Assembly: GCF_003751605.1 (NCBI RefSeq)
Contig: NZ_RJVJ01000001.1
Coordinates: 1,736,001-1,800,000 of the forward strand
DNA length: 64,000 nt
Reading direction: 5' to 3'
Source: Kitasatospora cineracea
GTDB taxonomy: Bacteria; Actinomycetota; Actinomycetes; Streptomycetales; Streptomycetaceae
Part shown: positions 34,255-45,095 of the stretch, piece by piece
Numbering within the stretch: the first letter of the stretch is position 1
Layout of the letters: every line of letters begins with the position of its first letter
Notes under the pieces: model-generated
What the model saw: only the letters and a program-made list of their open reading frames with translations
The model's database searches: none
What the model was told of the DNA's origin: nothing
Made by a program: the position numbers and the translations under genes

Positions 34255-35397
34255 TTATGGGGTGGCTGTCCGCTCATAGCCGTCCGCCGCATTACGGAAT
34301 CGCTCCAGCATCTGCTGGGCGTACTCGCGGGCTCCGCTTCCCTCGAAGATCCGGGTCTGCGAGGCAAACGGGGACATCCGATCCCAGGTGCTCAGAACCC
34401 TTCCGTCGTCGAGAAGTTCGTGGCGCGTGAAGCCTGGCAGTGCGTCAGGATGGAGCGTGTTCTTAGCCCACGGGTTGTGAAGCACATGCCAGCCCTCGCT
34501 GAAGGACTCGACCTTCTCTGAACTGTCGCCTCCGACCAGGTACCCGAACAGTTGCGGGTGGATGGCGTTCGGGTCAGGGTCGGGCATGGTGCCGATACGG
34601 ATCATTGCGATGTCGTCCGGCCCGTAGCCCAGCTCTGTGCCGATGCGGTTGAACTTGGACACAGTCGCGCTGTTGGAGAAGATTAACGCCGCCAGATATG
34701 CAGATTCCGGAAGGCCGAAGAGGCCGCTCGGAATCGTCTTGCCCATGTGCTCATGCTCGGTGACCGGCTCTGCGGAGAGATTGAGAGTCCCGTCGGTGTC
34801 GAAGATGGGCACGTCACGTCGGCCATACAGGTAAGTGGCTAGGGGGCCAATGGCGTGGAACAGAGAACTCGCGCTATGGAAGGACTCAAGAGCGATGACG
34901 AATGGCAGGCCTGCGATGTGAGGCTGCTCCCAGTAGGCGAGGCCTTCCTTGTCACGCTTGAGGAGTTTGCGGCGGAGGGCTTTGCCGGCTTGAAAAACGA
35001 ACTCTTGCTCCGCGCTCGGCAGGTCGTTCGGGACGAGCCGCAGCGCACCCACGGTGGGATCGACGTCGTCAGGGTCCTGACCCTCAGGTGGGTTGGTGGT
35101 GGTGGCCTCGATGGCGACCGGGTATGAGCCGCGCGCAACGAAGTCCGGAGCGGCGTTCGTGCGGTCCAGCTCATGCCCTTGCTCGCGGAGAGCTGCGAAA
35201 AGCGCCAGTTCGAACACCCTCGCCGAGAAGCCTCCGGTCTGGAACTCCTTGACGAAGCTGTGGTCCACGTCATGGAACTCGGTGAAGACCTCGTCCATCA
35301 GGCGTCGGGCGGCCGTGAAGGCGTTGTTGGTCTGAACATCTGTGAACCGTCGGCTGGCACGTCCTTGCGGGACCACAAGATCAAACAGGCTCTTCAT
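34255..35397 (-). CDS. Uncharacterised protein with possible PD-(D/E)xK-like segment
   Basis: 380 aa. The N-terminal third contains FSARVFELALFAALREQGHE, then APDFVARGSYPVAIEATTTN. An Asp followed about 11 residues later by a strand with I-E-A-T resembles a degenerate PD-(D/E)xK nuclease core, with Thr where Lys is usual. The rest has no known motif (LFGYLVGGDSSEKVESFSEG near 300). ATG 35397 has GGAGGAG 9 nt upstream. Base composition is less G/C-biased than the flanks, suggesting transfer. It is adjacent to the IS5 right end and between att copies e and f. A defence-type nuclease role is only a guess. Confidence 0.65.
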   Translation of the reverse strand: MKSLFDLVVPQGRASRRFTDVQTNNAFTAARRLMDEVFTEFHDVDHSFVKEFQTGGFSARVFELALFAALREQGHELDRTNAAPDFVARGSYPVAIEATTTNPPEGQDPDDVDPTVGALRLVPNDLPSAEQEFVFQAGKALRRKLLKRDKEGLAYWEQPHIAGLPFVIALESFHSASSLFHAIGPLATYLYGRRDVPIFDTDGTLNLSAEPVTEHEHMGKTIPSGLFGLPESAYLAALIFSNSATVSKFNRIGTELGYGPDDIAMIRIGTMPDPDPNAIHPQLFGYLVGGDSSEKVESFSEGWHVLHNPWAKNTLHPDALPGFTRHELLDDGRVLSTWDRMSPFASQTRIFEGSGAREYAQQMLERFRNAADGYERTATP

Positions 35398-35512
35398 GCT
35401 GATACTCTCCTCCGTCGGCGTGGGTTCCACTACCTCTTTTGGCAATCCCACCGTGTGGAGCGGATCTCTTAAGAGGAGAGCCAGCCGCTGGCCTACTGCA
35501 ACCACGACACGA

Positions 35513-35742
35513 CGAAGGCCCCGACCGCTGAGCGGTCGGGGCCTTCGTTATGGCTGTTCAGTCACGGCGGAGGATGCGAGATCCGAACTCGTGAGGGATT
35601 GCCACCAATGCACTTTCCAAATGTTCGTCCGGCTGTCCGGGGGGGGGGGTTGCCGTAGGGGTCCTGACCTGCGGGGGAGCAGGCCACCGGCCGAGCTCTG
35701 AACGGTGCCGGACAGGGGTGAATGCAACCAGAACTGCAACCA
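35513..35742. repeat. att-like tRNA-Ser 3' fragment, copy f
   Basis: Hairpin 35513-35547 (same stem as copy e), then a more diverged tRNA-Ser 3' half at 35566-35620 (GGCGGAGGATGCGAGATCCG...). The flank contains an 11-G run near 35640. The paired heptamer is TGCAACC-AGAAC-TGCAACC at about 35723-35742, instead of TGAGACC. A single TGCAACC also occurs left of the hairpin near 35496. This copy therefore belongs to a variant element. Confidence 0.8.
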
Positions 35743-35786
35743 TGGCAGGCTATGGGTCCGACGTACCGCGCGGTCAATGAACCGCG

Positions 35787-36587
35787 TCAACGGTCGCCGA
35801 TCGCTCCGGCAACCAGCAGCGAGTAGCCGAGGTAGAAGTGGCTCAGTTGCGTCATGACGGAGAGGAAGTTCAGAGTCTGCCACTTGCGCTGGAAGTCATC
35901 ATCGGCGATCTCCTGGAACGCCTCGGCCTGACGGTCCCAGTGGATCAAGTCCCCGTACTGGAAGAGGGACAGGACCTCTTGCGGCTTGACGTCCTCGCCT
36001 GGCACAGGAAGATTCGGGTGTGCGCCCAGTAGTTCGAGTGCGCGCCGATCCGCCATCGCCGTGAGCAAGTGGGCGTTCAGCTGGCCGTGGGCGCGGTTCC
36101 AGAGTCGTTGGATCTCCAGCCGTTGATCGCGGTGCTCATCGTGATGCCGATGCGCTATCTGGCCGATGACCTTTCGTACCTGGCTGTAGCTTGCTGGCTC
36201 CTGGGTGCTCGCCATCTGGCGGAAGAGGACGGTGGTCCCTCGGATGGCTTCCTTTGCCGGAAAGTCGGCGATCACCAACTCGGCGCCGTCATTCACATTG
36301 ATGGAGACCCCGCTGTTGTGACTGAGGACGGTGGACTCCGACAACTCCTGGCACGTGTGGATGTATCGGCGCAGGATCCGAATCTCGGCGGCAGAGATGA
36401 CTGGGAGCTTCGCGAACGCTGCGGGGTTGGGCAGATCGAAGACGAGTCGAAACAGTTGCCACCAGTGCGCGTAGCCCTGTGGATTTGGGCTTCGATCGGC
36501 ATACGGTGGTGCGAATCGAAGAGGTTGAGGTAGGGCTGTCGCCCGTGGTTCAACGGCTTGCACGTGCACTACGTCGTCCTTGGCCAC
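35787..36587 (-). CDS. Uncharacterised protein paired with a HEPN-like gene
   Basis: 266 aa, mostly helical. Segments such as WWQLFRLVFDLPNPAAFAKL, QIAHRHHDEHRDQRLEIQRL and a C-terminal hydrophobic FYLGYSLLVAGAIGDR suggest a helical bundle with a possible terminal membrane-associated helix. GTG 36587 lacks a clear ribosome binding site, but it lies 21 bp after the stop of the HEPN-like gene, so translational coupling is likely. Moderate G/C bias compared with neighbours. No family recognised; it may be the antitoxin or effector partner of the upstream gene. Confidence 0.65.
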   Translation of the reverse strand: MAKDDVVHVQAVEPRATALPQPLRFAPPYADRSPNPQGYAHWWQLFRLVFDLPNPAAFAKLPVISAAEIRILRRYIHTCQELSESTVLSHNSGVSINVNDGAELVIADFPAKEAIRGTTVLFRQMASTQEPASYSQVRKVIGQIAHRHHDEHRDQRLEIQRLWNRAHGQLNAHLLTAMADRRALELLGAHPNLPVPGEDVKPQEVLSLFQYGDLIHWDRQAEAFQEIADDDFQRKWQTLNFLSVMTQLSHFYLGYSLLVAGAIGDR

Positions 36588-36608
36588 GGGATGATTGTGG
36601 CAGAGACG

Positions 36609-37559
36609 CTAGAAGCTCTCGTAGAACCACCGCAGACCGCCCGAGTTGAGACGGGTGAACATGTCTCCGGAGGCCAACGGTCCATCGTCGATCGTCTCCG
36701 TGAGGTCTTCGACCTTGCAGCGCACGGTGGCGGCAAGACCGACGATCGCGATTTCCTCGGCGCCCGTGAGTCGGAAGCCGCACAGGCTGCACAGCAGCCC
36801 GTCCGTCGTGAGCTCCATCTCGTACAGGAGCGTCGTCTCCGGCTCCGCGCTCAGGAACAGTGCCGCGGCCTCGATGTTGCAGGCCGGGCACCTGGTTAGC
36901 ATCCGAAAACGGGCCTGCGCGGTGTTCACGTCGATGATCACCAGCCCGGCTTCGCCGATCGCCTTGGCGACGCTTTCGACGGTTCCTTCCGGCATCGACC
37001 CGAACCGGGCTTCGAGTCTGAACCGGGCTTGGCTCATCCGCAGGTGCACACCCTTCTGCGCAAGGTCGAACCTGCTGTCGAGCGTCACTTGAACGAGGCC
37101 AGACCATGATCCCCAAAACTCCGTGCGGTCGTGGCCGACATGGTCGAGTAGCCGACAGATCGTGTCCACAAAGATGCCCAGGTAGTCGTCTGCGCTGCTG
37201 GCTCCAAGGTGAGCGACGCCGTTCCGTAGCTCGATAAGGCCGTCCAGCTCCTCGGACCTCGAAAGCACGCCCATCTTCCGCAGTCGAGCGATTGCGGTGC
37301 TGGCCCCGATCGTGTGCAGCCGGCGCGGTGGGGTGGTCGTGGCTCCGGCGAAGTGCAGCAGCATGTCGTCGCTGCCCTTCACCTCTGACAGCAACGTCGG
37401 GTGTACTTGCACCAAGGCGGCCTTCGCCAGCCGCTCGACGCTCACGCCCGCTTCTAGAAGGAAGACATCCATCTGCCCTTCTGCGTGGGCACCCAGGGCG
37501 AGATGAGCGAAGTCCTTTGCCCCGAGGAACAACTGCTCGAACGTGACCGTCGATGCCAT
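36609..37559 (-). CDS. HEPN-like domain protein with zinc ribbon
   Basis: 316 aa from ATG 37559. The N-terminal half is helical (FLLEAGVSVERLAKAALVQV) and contains ELDGLIELRNGVAHLGASSA, where R-N-G-V-A-H fits the HEPN RNase motif R-x4-6-H. The C-terminal half has CPACNIEAAALFLS ... GLLCSLCGFRLTG, a two-CxxC zinc ribbon. HEPN proteins cleave RNA in toxin-antitoxin and phage-defence systems. It is co-oriented with the 266-aa partner 21 bp downstream. The role is inferred from the motif; the fold needs testing. Confidence 0.7.
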   Translation of the reverse strand: MASTVTFEQLFLGAKDFAHLALGAHAEGQMDVFLLEAGVSVERLAKAALVQVHPTLLSEVKGSDDMLLHFAGATTTPPRRLHTIGASTAIARLRKMGVLSRSEELDGLIELRNGVAHLGASSADDYLGIFVDTICRLLDHVGHDRTEFWGSWSGLVQVTLDSRFDLAQKGVHLRMSQARFRLEARFGSMPEGTVESVAKAIGEAGLVIIDVNTAQARFRMLTRCPACNIEAAALFLSAEPETTLLYEMELTTDGLLCSLCGFRLTGAEEIAIVGLAATVRCKVEDLTETIDDGPLASGDMFTRLNSGGLRWFYESF

Positions 37560-37654
37560 GACACGGACGTTACCGGTGTCGATGCAGACACCGCATAGCT
37601 TTTCTACTTGCTCGGAGCCCACCGCGGAGAGCATTCGAGGTCAACAGGCGGAAG

Positions 37655-38230
37655 GTGATGAGCGGACCGAGACTGGTTTACGTGACCGCGCGATCTACAA
37701 GCACGACGGCGTCTGGAGAGGGTCCCTCCAGCGACGTCGTACGGCGCTTCTCCGAGTTGGATTCCACCGCAGATCTGACCCGATTGCTACATCGTGCCTA
37801 TGCTGACCACGCTGCGGCTGGCCGGATGTTCTTCGCCGCCTACCAGTCAGAGCAGGACACTGCCTACCGCCTGAGCACGGGCGAGTGCTGGGTTGCATTC
37901 CAGGACGATGAGCTGGTGGGCACAGTCACGGTGGCGGCTCCTTACAGGGCCCCGCAGGGCTACCCAGCTCCCGCTGGTGCGGGATCGTTCTGTCAGCTCG
38001 CAGTGGACCCGGAGCGGCGCGGAACTGGTCTCGGCCAGCGACTCTTGATGCTTGCGGAGAGCAGGATTGCTGCTCTCGGGTCTGATCAGGTGGTCATTGA
38101 CACCTCGGCTCAGGCGATGGACCTGGTCGCCTGGTATCGCCGACGCGGATACGTGGCCATCGGCACTTGGCGGTGGGATGTGACCAACTACGAAAGCGTT
38201 GTTCTTGCGAAGGACCTGTCTGTCTGCTGA
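37655..38230 (+). CDS. GNAT-family N-acetyltransferase
   Basis: 191 aa. The acetyl-CoA binding motif A is seen in FCQLAVDPERRGTGLGQRLL (RGTGLG), with preceding strand VAFQDDELVGTVTVA and motif B around LVAWYRRRGYVAIGTWRW. The N-terminal 25 residues (VTARSTSTTASGEGPSS) are probably unstructured. GTG 37655 and ATG 37658 are both reachable from GGAAGG. It is convergent with the AlaRS gene, with a hairpin between. Substrate unknown; small molecules, toxins and protein N-termini are all possible. Confidence 0.85.
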   Translation: MMSGPRLVYVTARSTSTTASGEGPSSDVVRRFSELDSTADLTRLLHRAYADHAAAGRMFFAAYQSEQDTAYRLSTGECWVAFQDDELVGTVTVAAPYRAPQGYPAPAGAGSFCQLAVDPERRGTGLGQRLLMLAESRIAALGSDQVVIDTSAQAMDLVAWYRRRGYVAIGTWRWDVTNYESVVLAKDLSVC

Positions 38231-38253
38231 CCGTCGGACGGGGAATGCTTGTG

Positions 38254-38278
38254 GCGCATCCCCAAATTGGGGACGCGC
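38254..38278. terminator. Bidirectional-type hairpin between GNAT and AlaRS genes
   Basis: GCGC-AT-CCCCAA/TTGGGG-AC-GCGC forms a stem with a central mismatch pair between two convergent genes, so it can serve both. Confidence 0.6.
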
Positions 38279-38307
38279 CCACAGCGTGCAGCTCGGAGGC
38301 GAGGGTG

Positions 38308-40962
<2,655 letters not shown>

Positions 40963-41120
40963 GGCGGTATGGCCCTCACGGGAAGTCGTGGGAGAGGCGG
41001 GGGGTGTTCACACGCCGAGCCGGGCCGAGAACGAGGACTGAGTGGTTCTCAGTTCTCCAGCTCGGCGCAGATAGCTCGCGCCCCCACGGTGTAGACCATG
41101 ACTCCAGACCATCGCTCTGA

Positions 41121-41169
41121 GGTGGCGCAGCCGCGCTCGGACGCAACGGTCCGCTGCGACTGCGCCACC
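41121..41169 (-). terminator. Hairpin after the HAD gene
   Basis: GGTGGCGCAG and its exact complement flank a further structured 29-nt interior, 19 bp beyond the HAD stop. It may terminate the five-gene operon or attenuate read-through to alaS. Confidence 0.6.
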
Positions 41170-41188
41170 AACAGTAGCGGGTCCGGCG

Positions 41189-41857
41189 TCAAGATCGCTT
41201 GGCGTAGTCGTTCGGCTGCTGACTGACCGTCAGGAGGAGCAGCGCGGAGGCGAGTCCGCCGGGATGGTGGATCACCACCTCGGCACCCGCCCTGACCAGG
41301 GCCTCGGGCTCGGTGTAGCCCCAGCCGACACCAACGGCTTGGACGTTCGCGGCCTGGGCGGCGCGGACGTCGAGCACCGTGTCGCCCACGAACACGGTCT
41401 CCCGCGGGTCGGCGCCGAGCCGGTCGAGCGCGAGCAGCAGCCCGTCGGGCGCGGGCTTGGGCGGGGCGTCCTCGAAGCAGACGACCGTGCCGAGCAAGGC
41501 GAGCAGGTGGGGCGGGAGCAGCCAGTCGGCCCGGCGGCGGCTGCGCAGGGTGACGAGCCCGGTGGCCACACCGGAGGCGCGCAGCTCGGTGAGTGTCCCG
41601 ATGGTGAACGGGAAGGGCTCGGCGCGCAGGCCGGCGGTGGCGGTGGCCGCGTCCCAGGCTTTCTCGTGGAGCGGCCCGTCGAGGCCGAGGGCCGCCAGCA
41701 CCCCATCGCGCGGGGCGAGGTGCGCACCGGCAGGTAGGTCGGCGGTGGTGACCCGCCGCCCCAGCATCGTCATCGCGTATCCGGCCAGCGTGGCGAGGTG
41801 GGTGTCTTGGCTGTCCAGCAGCACGCCGTCGAGGTCGAAGAGGACGGCGCGGCTCAC
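41189..41857 (-). CDS. HAD-superfamily hydrolase (phosphatase)
   Basis: 222 aa. Motif I AVLFDLDGVLLDS (nucleophile Asp), motif II Thr in GLVTLRSRR, motif III Lys in APPKPAPDGL, and motif IV VFVGDTVLDVRAA are intact, with a helical cap typical of phosphoglycolate-phosphatase/beta-PGM-like enzymes. It removes phosphate from a small phospho-compound. GTG 41857 overlaps the stop of the PRTase gene by 4 bp (GTGA). It is the last of five tightly coupled genes; together with the PRTase it suggests nucleotide or sugar-phosphate metabolism. Confidence 0.88.
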   Translation of the reverse strand: MSRAVLFDLDGVLLDSQDTHLATLAGYAMTMLGRRVTTADLPAGAHLAPRDGVLAALGLDGPLHEKAWDAATATAGLRAEPFPFTIGTLTELRASGVATGLVTLRSRRRADWLLPPHLLALLGTVVCFEDAPPKPAPDGLLLALDRLGADPRETVFVGDTVLDVRAAQAANVQAVGVGWGYTEPEALVRAGAEVVIHHPGGLASALLLLTVSQQPNDYAKRS

Positions 41858-42405
41858 GCGGCACCGCTGGAGTGCCGCACGGGCAACTCCTCCTCCGTGA
41901 GCAGCGAGCGGAGGGTGATCCGGTGTTCGGCCAGCACCGCCCGGCCGCCGAGCGAACGCTCCAGCACGCACATCGCGTCGGTGACCGGTGACCCGGCCAT
42001 CCTCAGCGTCCTTGCCATGGTGAGGAGTTGGCTGCCGGAGCGGACGACGTCGTCGACCAGGACGGTGCGCAGGCCGGTGATGTCGGCGCCCTCGATCTGC
42101 CGGTGCGAGCCGTAGAGCTTCGGCAGGCGGCGCACGAAGACGGCGGGCAGGCCGGTGGCGGCCGACAGGGCGACGACCAGCGGGATGCCGCCCAGCTCGA
42201 TGCCGGCCAGAGCCTGGGCGTCGGTGGGTACGAGATTCGCCAGCGCCCTGGCGGTGTCGCGCAGCAGCGTCGGGTCGGAGGCGAGGCGGAACTCGTCGAA
42301 GTAGGTGCTCAGGTGGGTGCCGTCGGAGAGCTTGAAAGGGGCGCTCACGCAGGCGGTCTCGGCGAGCCGGGCGGCGAGGCCGGCCTCGGTGCGGCGGGTG
42401 GTCAT
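41854..42405 (-). CDS. Orotate-phosphoribosyltransferase-like PRTase
   Basis: 183 aa. The opening FKLSDGTHLSTYFDEFRLAS resembles PyrE, and the PRPP-binding loop is VLVDDVVRSGSQLLTMAR (two acidic residues then SGS). GIELGGIPLVVALSAATGLP is the second conserved block. It transfers a phosphoribosyl group from PRPP to a base, but because a dedicated pyrE exists elsewhere in actinomycetes, the base here may be unusual. ATG 42405 overlaps the LOG-family stop (ATGA) and the HAD start overlaps its own stop. Confidence 0.85.
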   Translation of the reverse strand: MTTRRTEAGLAARLAETACVSAPFKLSDGTHLSTYFDEFRLASDPTLLRDTARALANLVPTDAQALAGIELGGIPLVVALSAATGLPAVFVRRLPKLYGSHRQIEGADITGLRTVLVDDVVRSGSQLLTMARTLRMAGSPVTDAMCVLERSLGGRAVLAEHRITLRSLLTEEELPVRHSSGAA

Positions 42406-43001
42406 GCTCCTCCGATCGGGCTGGTGTCGAGCGCGCCGAGCAGGGCCCGGAAGCCCTCGGCGGTCTCGGCGGTGTGCAGGAAGCCGAGCGGCCGGGTGGG
42501 CGTCTCGAAGAGCCACTTCTCGGCGCGCAGGAAGGCGAGCAGGCGCAGGGCCGCCGCTCCGGCGAGGCAGACCGGCACCGGGCGGACGGTGGTGGCGTAG
42601 TAGAGCGCGGCGGTCAGCTCGTGCAGGGTGCCGACGCCGCCGCCCATCGCGACGACCAGGTCGGCGCTCTCCAGGTAGTGGTTGAGCCGGGCGCCGAGGT
42701 CGGGCAGGTGGACGGACATGGTGGCGTGCGGGTTGAACGTACCCCACTCGTCGTGCTTGCCGATCAGGGTGACCGCGGTGACAGCGGTGCCCTGCGAGGC
42801 GGCCCCGCGGGCGGCGGCCTCCATCAGGCCGTTGTAGCCGCCGTGCAGCAGCTGGTACCCGGCGCCGCCGAGCGTCCGGCCGATCGCCTCGGCCAGGAGC
42901 TCCTCCTCGGCCGAGGCGGGAACGACACCGCCGAAGAACACGGCGGTCAGACCCTCGCGGGCCCGGACGGCGGCCGGGCCCGCGAGGTGCAGTGCGTTCA
43001 C
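42402..43001 (-). CDS. LOG-family protein (nucleoside 5'-monophosphate phosphoribohydrolase-like)
   Basis: 199 aa. Rossmann-like opening AVFFGGVVPASAEEELLAEA, then YQLLHGGYNGLMEAAARGA, and the late MGGGVGTLHELTAALY correspond to the GGxxGxMxxxxxGA and PGGxGTxxE motifs of LOG/TIGR00725-type proteins, which cleave the N-glycosidic bond of nucleotides. GTG 43001 overlaps the nucleotidyltransferase stop (GTGA) with AGGAG upstream. In an operon with a PRTase it could remove or swap a nucleobase; inference. Confidence 0.82.
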   Translation of the reverse strand: MNALHLAGPAAVRAREGLTAVFFGGVVPASAEEELLAEAIGRTLGGAGYQLLHGGYNGLMEAAARGAASQGTAVTAVTLIGKHDEWGTFNPHATMSVHLPDLGARLNHYLESADLVVAMGGGVGTLHELTAALYYATTVRPVPVCLAGAAALRLLAFLRAEKWLFETPTRPLGFLHTAETAEGFRALLGALDTSPIGGA

Positions 43002-43870
43002 GCCAGCTCCTGGTAGGTCCGGTACGCGGCGACGGCGTCGTGCAGACCGTCGAGGGCCTGCGGGCAGGCGCGCTCCACCAGCCCCAGCACGCGCTCGACC
43101 GCCGCGTCGACGTCGGCCGCCAGCGGGATCGCCGGGCCGCTGATCGCCGCGTCCAGGTCGCCGAGGCAGGCCCGGCCGATCGGGGTCGCGGCGATCTCCT
43201 CGCGCAGCTGGTACCAGCCCCAGAACCTGGACGCCGGGGCGAGGGCGGCCTTGATCAGGTCCTTCGTCGCGGTGTGCAGCCGGTGCCACTCGGCGTACGC
43301 GACGAACCGCTGGCCGCGCTTGATCCGCTTGTGCAGGAGCACGGCCAGGACCAGATGCTCGATCAGCAGCTCGCCGCAGGTGCGCGGCCGGGCGAGGAAC
43401 GCGTGCACGTAGCTCTCGGCCACGGCGATGTCCTGCGCGGGCGCCGGCTCGGGCTCGTGGTCGAGGATGACGGCCGTGCTGACCGTCTCCCGCAGGCACG
43501 GGACGCGGGAGGCGGGCACGAGGTACAGGTCGATCTGGTGGAGCCGGCCCTCGTCCGGGACGAGGAAGACCGTCCCGACTCCGCCGAGGTCGGCGACGAT
43601 CGTGTCCCGCCAGCCGGGCAGCAGGGCGCCCGCCTCGACGGACATCAGCACGTCCAGCGTCTCGGCGAAGGAGGGGAGTTGGCCGTCTCGGACTCCGACC
43701 ACGAAGTCGACGTCCGAGAGCCGGTCGGCGGTGCCCTGGGCCAGGGAGCCGCGCACCATCAGGTGGGTGACGGCCGGGGAGGCGGCCAGGATGTCGGAGA
43801 GCTTGGACAGCAGCGGCAGTTGCGCGGGCCGGTTGGCCTGGGTGATCTCGGCCAGTTGCAGGGTGGGCAT
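42998..43870 (-). CDS. Nucleotidyltransferase-fold protein (aminoglycoside-adenylyltransferase-like)
   Basis: 290 aa. VRGSLAQGTADRLSDVDFVV provides the GS-x(9)-D-x-D motif of the pol-beta nucleotidyltransferase fold, with a third acidic residue in HQIDLYLVP. A helical C-terminal domain (LIEHLVLAVLLHKRIKRGQR, ATKDLIKAALAP) resembles ANT or lincosamide-transferase tails. It would transfer a nucleotide to a hydroxyl group. AAGGAG lies 6-7 nt before ATG 43870. It is the second gene of the operon; it may activate the product or confer self-resistance. Confidence 0.83.
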   Translation of the reverse strand: MPTLQLAEITQANRPAQLPLLSKLSDILAASPAVTHLMVRGSLAQGTADRLSDVDFVVGVRDGQLPSFAETLDVLMSVEAGALLPGWRDTIVADLGGVGTVFLVPDEGRLHQIDLYLVPASRVPCLRETVSTAVILDHEPEPAPAQDIAVAESYVHAFLARPRTCGELLIEHLVLAVLLHKRIKRGQRFVAYAEWHRLHTATKDLIKAALAPASRFWGWYQLREEIAATPIGRACLGDLDAAISGPAIPLAADVDAAVERVLGLVERACPQALDGLHDAVAAYRTYQELA

Positions 43871-43910
43871 GTGCTTCTCCTTCCGGAGCTTCGATGGCGT
43901 CGACAGCGGG

Positions 43911-44744
43911 TCAGGCAGACAGGGCGAGGAGGCGGGTCTTGGCCGCCGTCCAGCGAGCCGCGGCCTCCAAGTCGCCTAGAGAGGTGTGTAGTTCGGCGAT
44001 CAGGTCGTAGGCCGTGCCCTCGGGCAGGGTGTAGGTGTAGAAGAGCCGCAGCAGCATCCGCTCGGCCGCCTCGGGGTAGCCCAGCCGGGCCATGGTGCGG
44101 GCGGTCTCCAGGCGTTCGGCCAGGACCGTCCGGCCGGCGGCGGGCAGCGCTTCGGCGACCGCGGGGTGGAGCGAGGGGTGCCGGGCCAGCCGCTGGTACG
44201 CGTCGTCCGCGTAGACGTCGGCGATCAGGTGGATCCGGTCCGGGCCGAGCAGGTTGCACACGCCGTGCGGGTAGGTCGGGGTGAGTCGCCAGATCCGGCC
44301 GCCGGCCAGGTGCACCTTGGTGCCGCCGGTCACCAGGAAGGCGGAGCTGTTGGTGTGCAGCGGGATGTGCAGCCGGTGCCGCTCGACCTGGTCGAGTTCG
44401 TCGTAGTCGCGGTGCTCCCAGAGGAAGGCGTTGCCCTCCAGCCGGGCGAGCCGTACCCACATGTAGTTCAGTCCGAGGTCGGCGAGGTACGCGGCGGTCG
44501 CGGGCATCCGCTCCAGCAGCTCGGTCGGCCGGGCGGCGCAGTCGCTGATCCTGACGTCGGCGGCGTCGCCGGAGGCGTTCATCAGCGAGGTGGTCCACCA
44601 GCCCCCGGACTGGTAGGCGCCGTACTCCGCCTTCCAGGGGGCCTGGGCGGTCAGGGCTTCGTGGCGCATCCGCTCCAACTGGGCGGTGTCCACGGACGCC
44701 AGCTGGGCGATCTGCCCGGCCAGCGCGGTCAGTGTGCTCTCCAT
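43911..44744 (-). CDS. Aspartyl/asparaginyl beta-hydroxylase-like dioxygenase
   Basis: 277 aa. The core LNYMWVRLARLEGNAFLWEH, then RDYDELDQVERHRLHIPLHT with NSSAFLVTGGTKVHL, and YPHGVCNLLGPDRIHLIADV match the Asp/Asn hydroxylase fold: H-x-D (HRD) and distal His as Fe(II) ligands, Arg for 2-oxoglutarate. The C-terminal 80 residues are helical. Free-standing bacterial members hydroxylate amino acids or peptides. ATG 44744 follows GGGAGGG. It is first in the minus-strand operon, divergent from the regulator at 45096. Confidence 0.83.
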   Translation of the reverse strand: MESTLTALAGQIAQLASVDTAQLERMRHEALTAQAPWKAEYGAYQSGGWWTTSLMNASGDAADVRISDCAARPTELLERMPATAAYLADLGLNYMWVRLARLEGNAFLWEHRDYDELDQVERHRLHIPLHTNSSAFLVTGGTKVHLAGGRIWRLTPTYPHGVCNLLGPDRIHLIADVYADDAYQRLARHPSLHPAVAEALPAAGRTVLAERLETARTMARLGYPEAAERMLLRLFYTYTLPEGTAYDLIAELHTSLGDLEAAARWTAAKTRLLALSA

Positions 44745-45095
44745 CGGTTCCCTCCCGTTGCCGGCCTTCCGATCGGCGGCCGGTGCGCACGTGGTGCTGG
44801 ATGGACGGCTCGGACGGCGCTGTCGCTCGCGGCCGTCGGCCTCACGCTTCGCTTCCACTCGTTCACGGACGGCGAAGTGGCGTTCAGCATGGCCCGGCGG
44901 CTGCGGCACCGATACGACCTGACCGCCGTCATGGGGGCGTCGTCTTCCTCGCCATCGGGGAGGCGCGTGCGACGTGTGCGACATGACTGCCGTCATGGCC
45001 GCCGCCATCTGCACCGTGAGCCGTCCCAAGGGGTGTCCTGACGGTCGGCCGTGGCTATCGTCGAAGCAGACGAACGGGGACCGGAGGAATCCGCG
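44745..45095. promoter_or_regulatory. Divergent promoter region between hydroxylase operon and regulator
   Basis: 351 bp with no gene. It must hold the promoters for the minus-strand operon and for the plus-strand regulator. No unambiguous -35/-10 or operator repeats could be assigned by eye. Confidence 0.4.

Noticed and set aside
35639..35649. Run of 11 G as a phase-variation tract
   Set aside because: It lies in non-coding att flank with no gene or promoter to switch; a sequencing length error is equally possible.
40963..41188. T-box riboswitch ahead of the alanyl-tRNA synthetase gene
   Set aside because: No T-box consensus, specifier loop or antiterminator could be found; the hairpin at 41121 is adequately explained as the terminator of the upstream operon.
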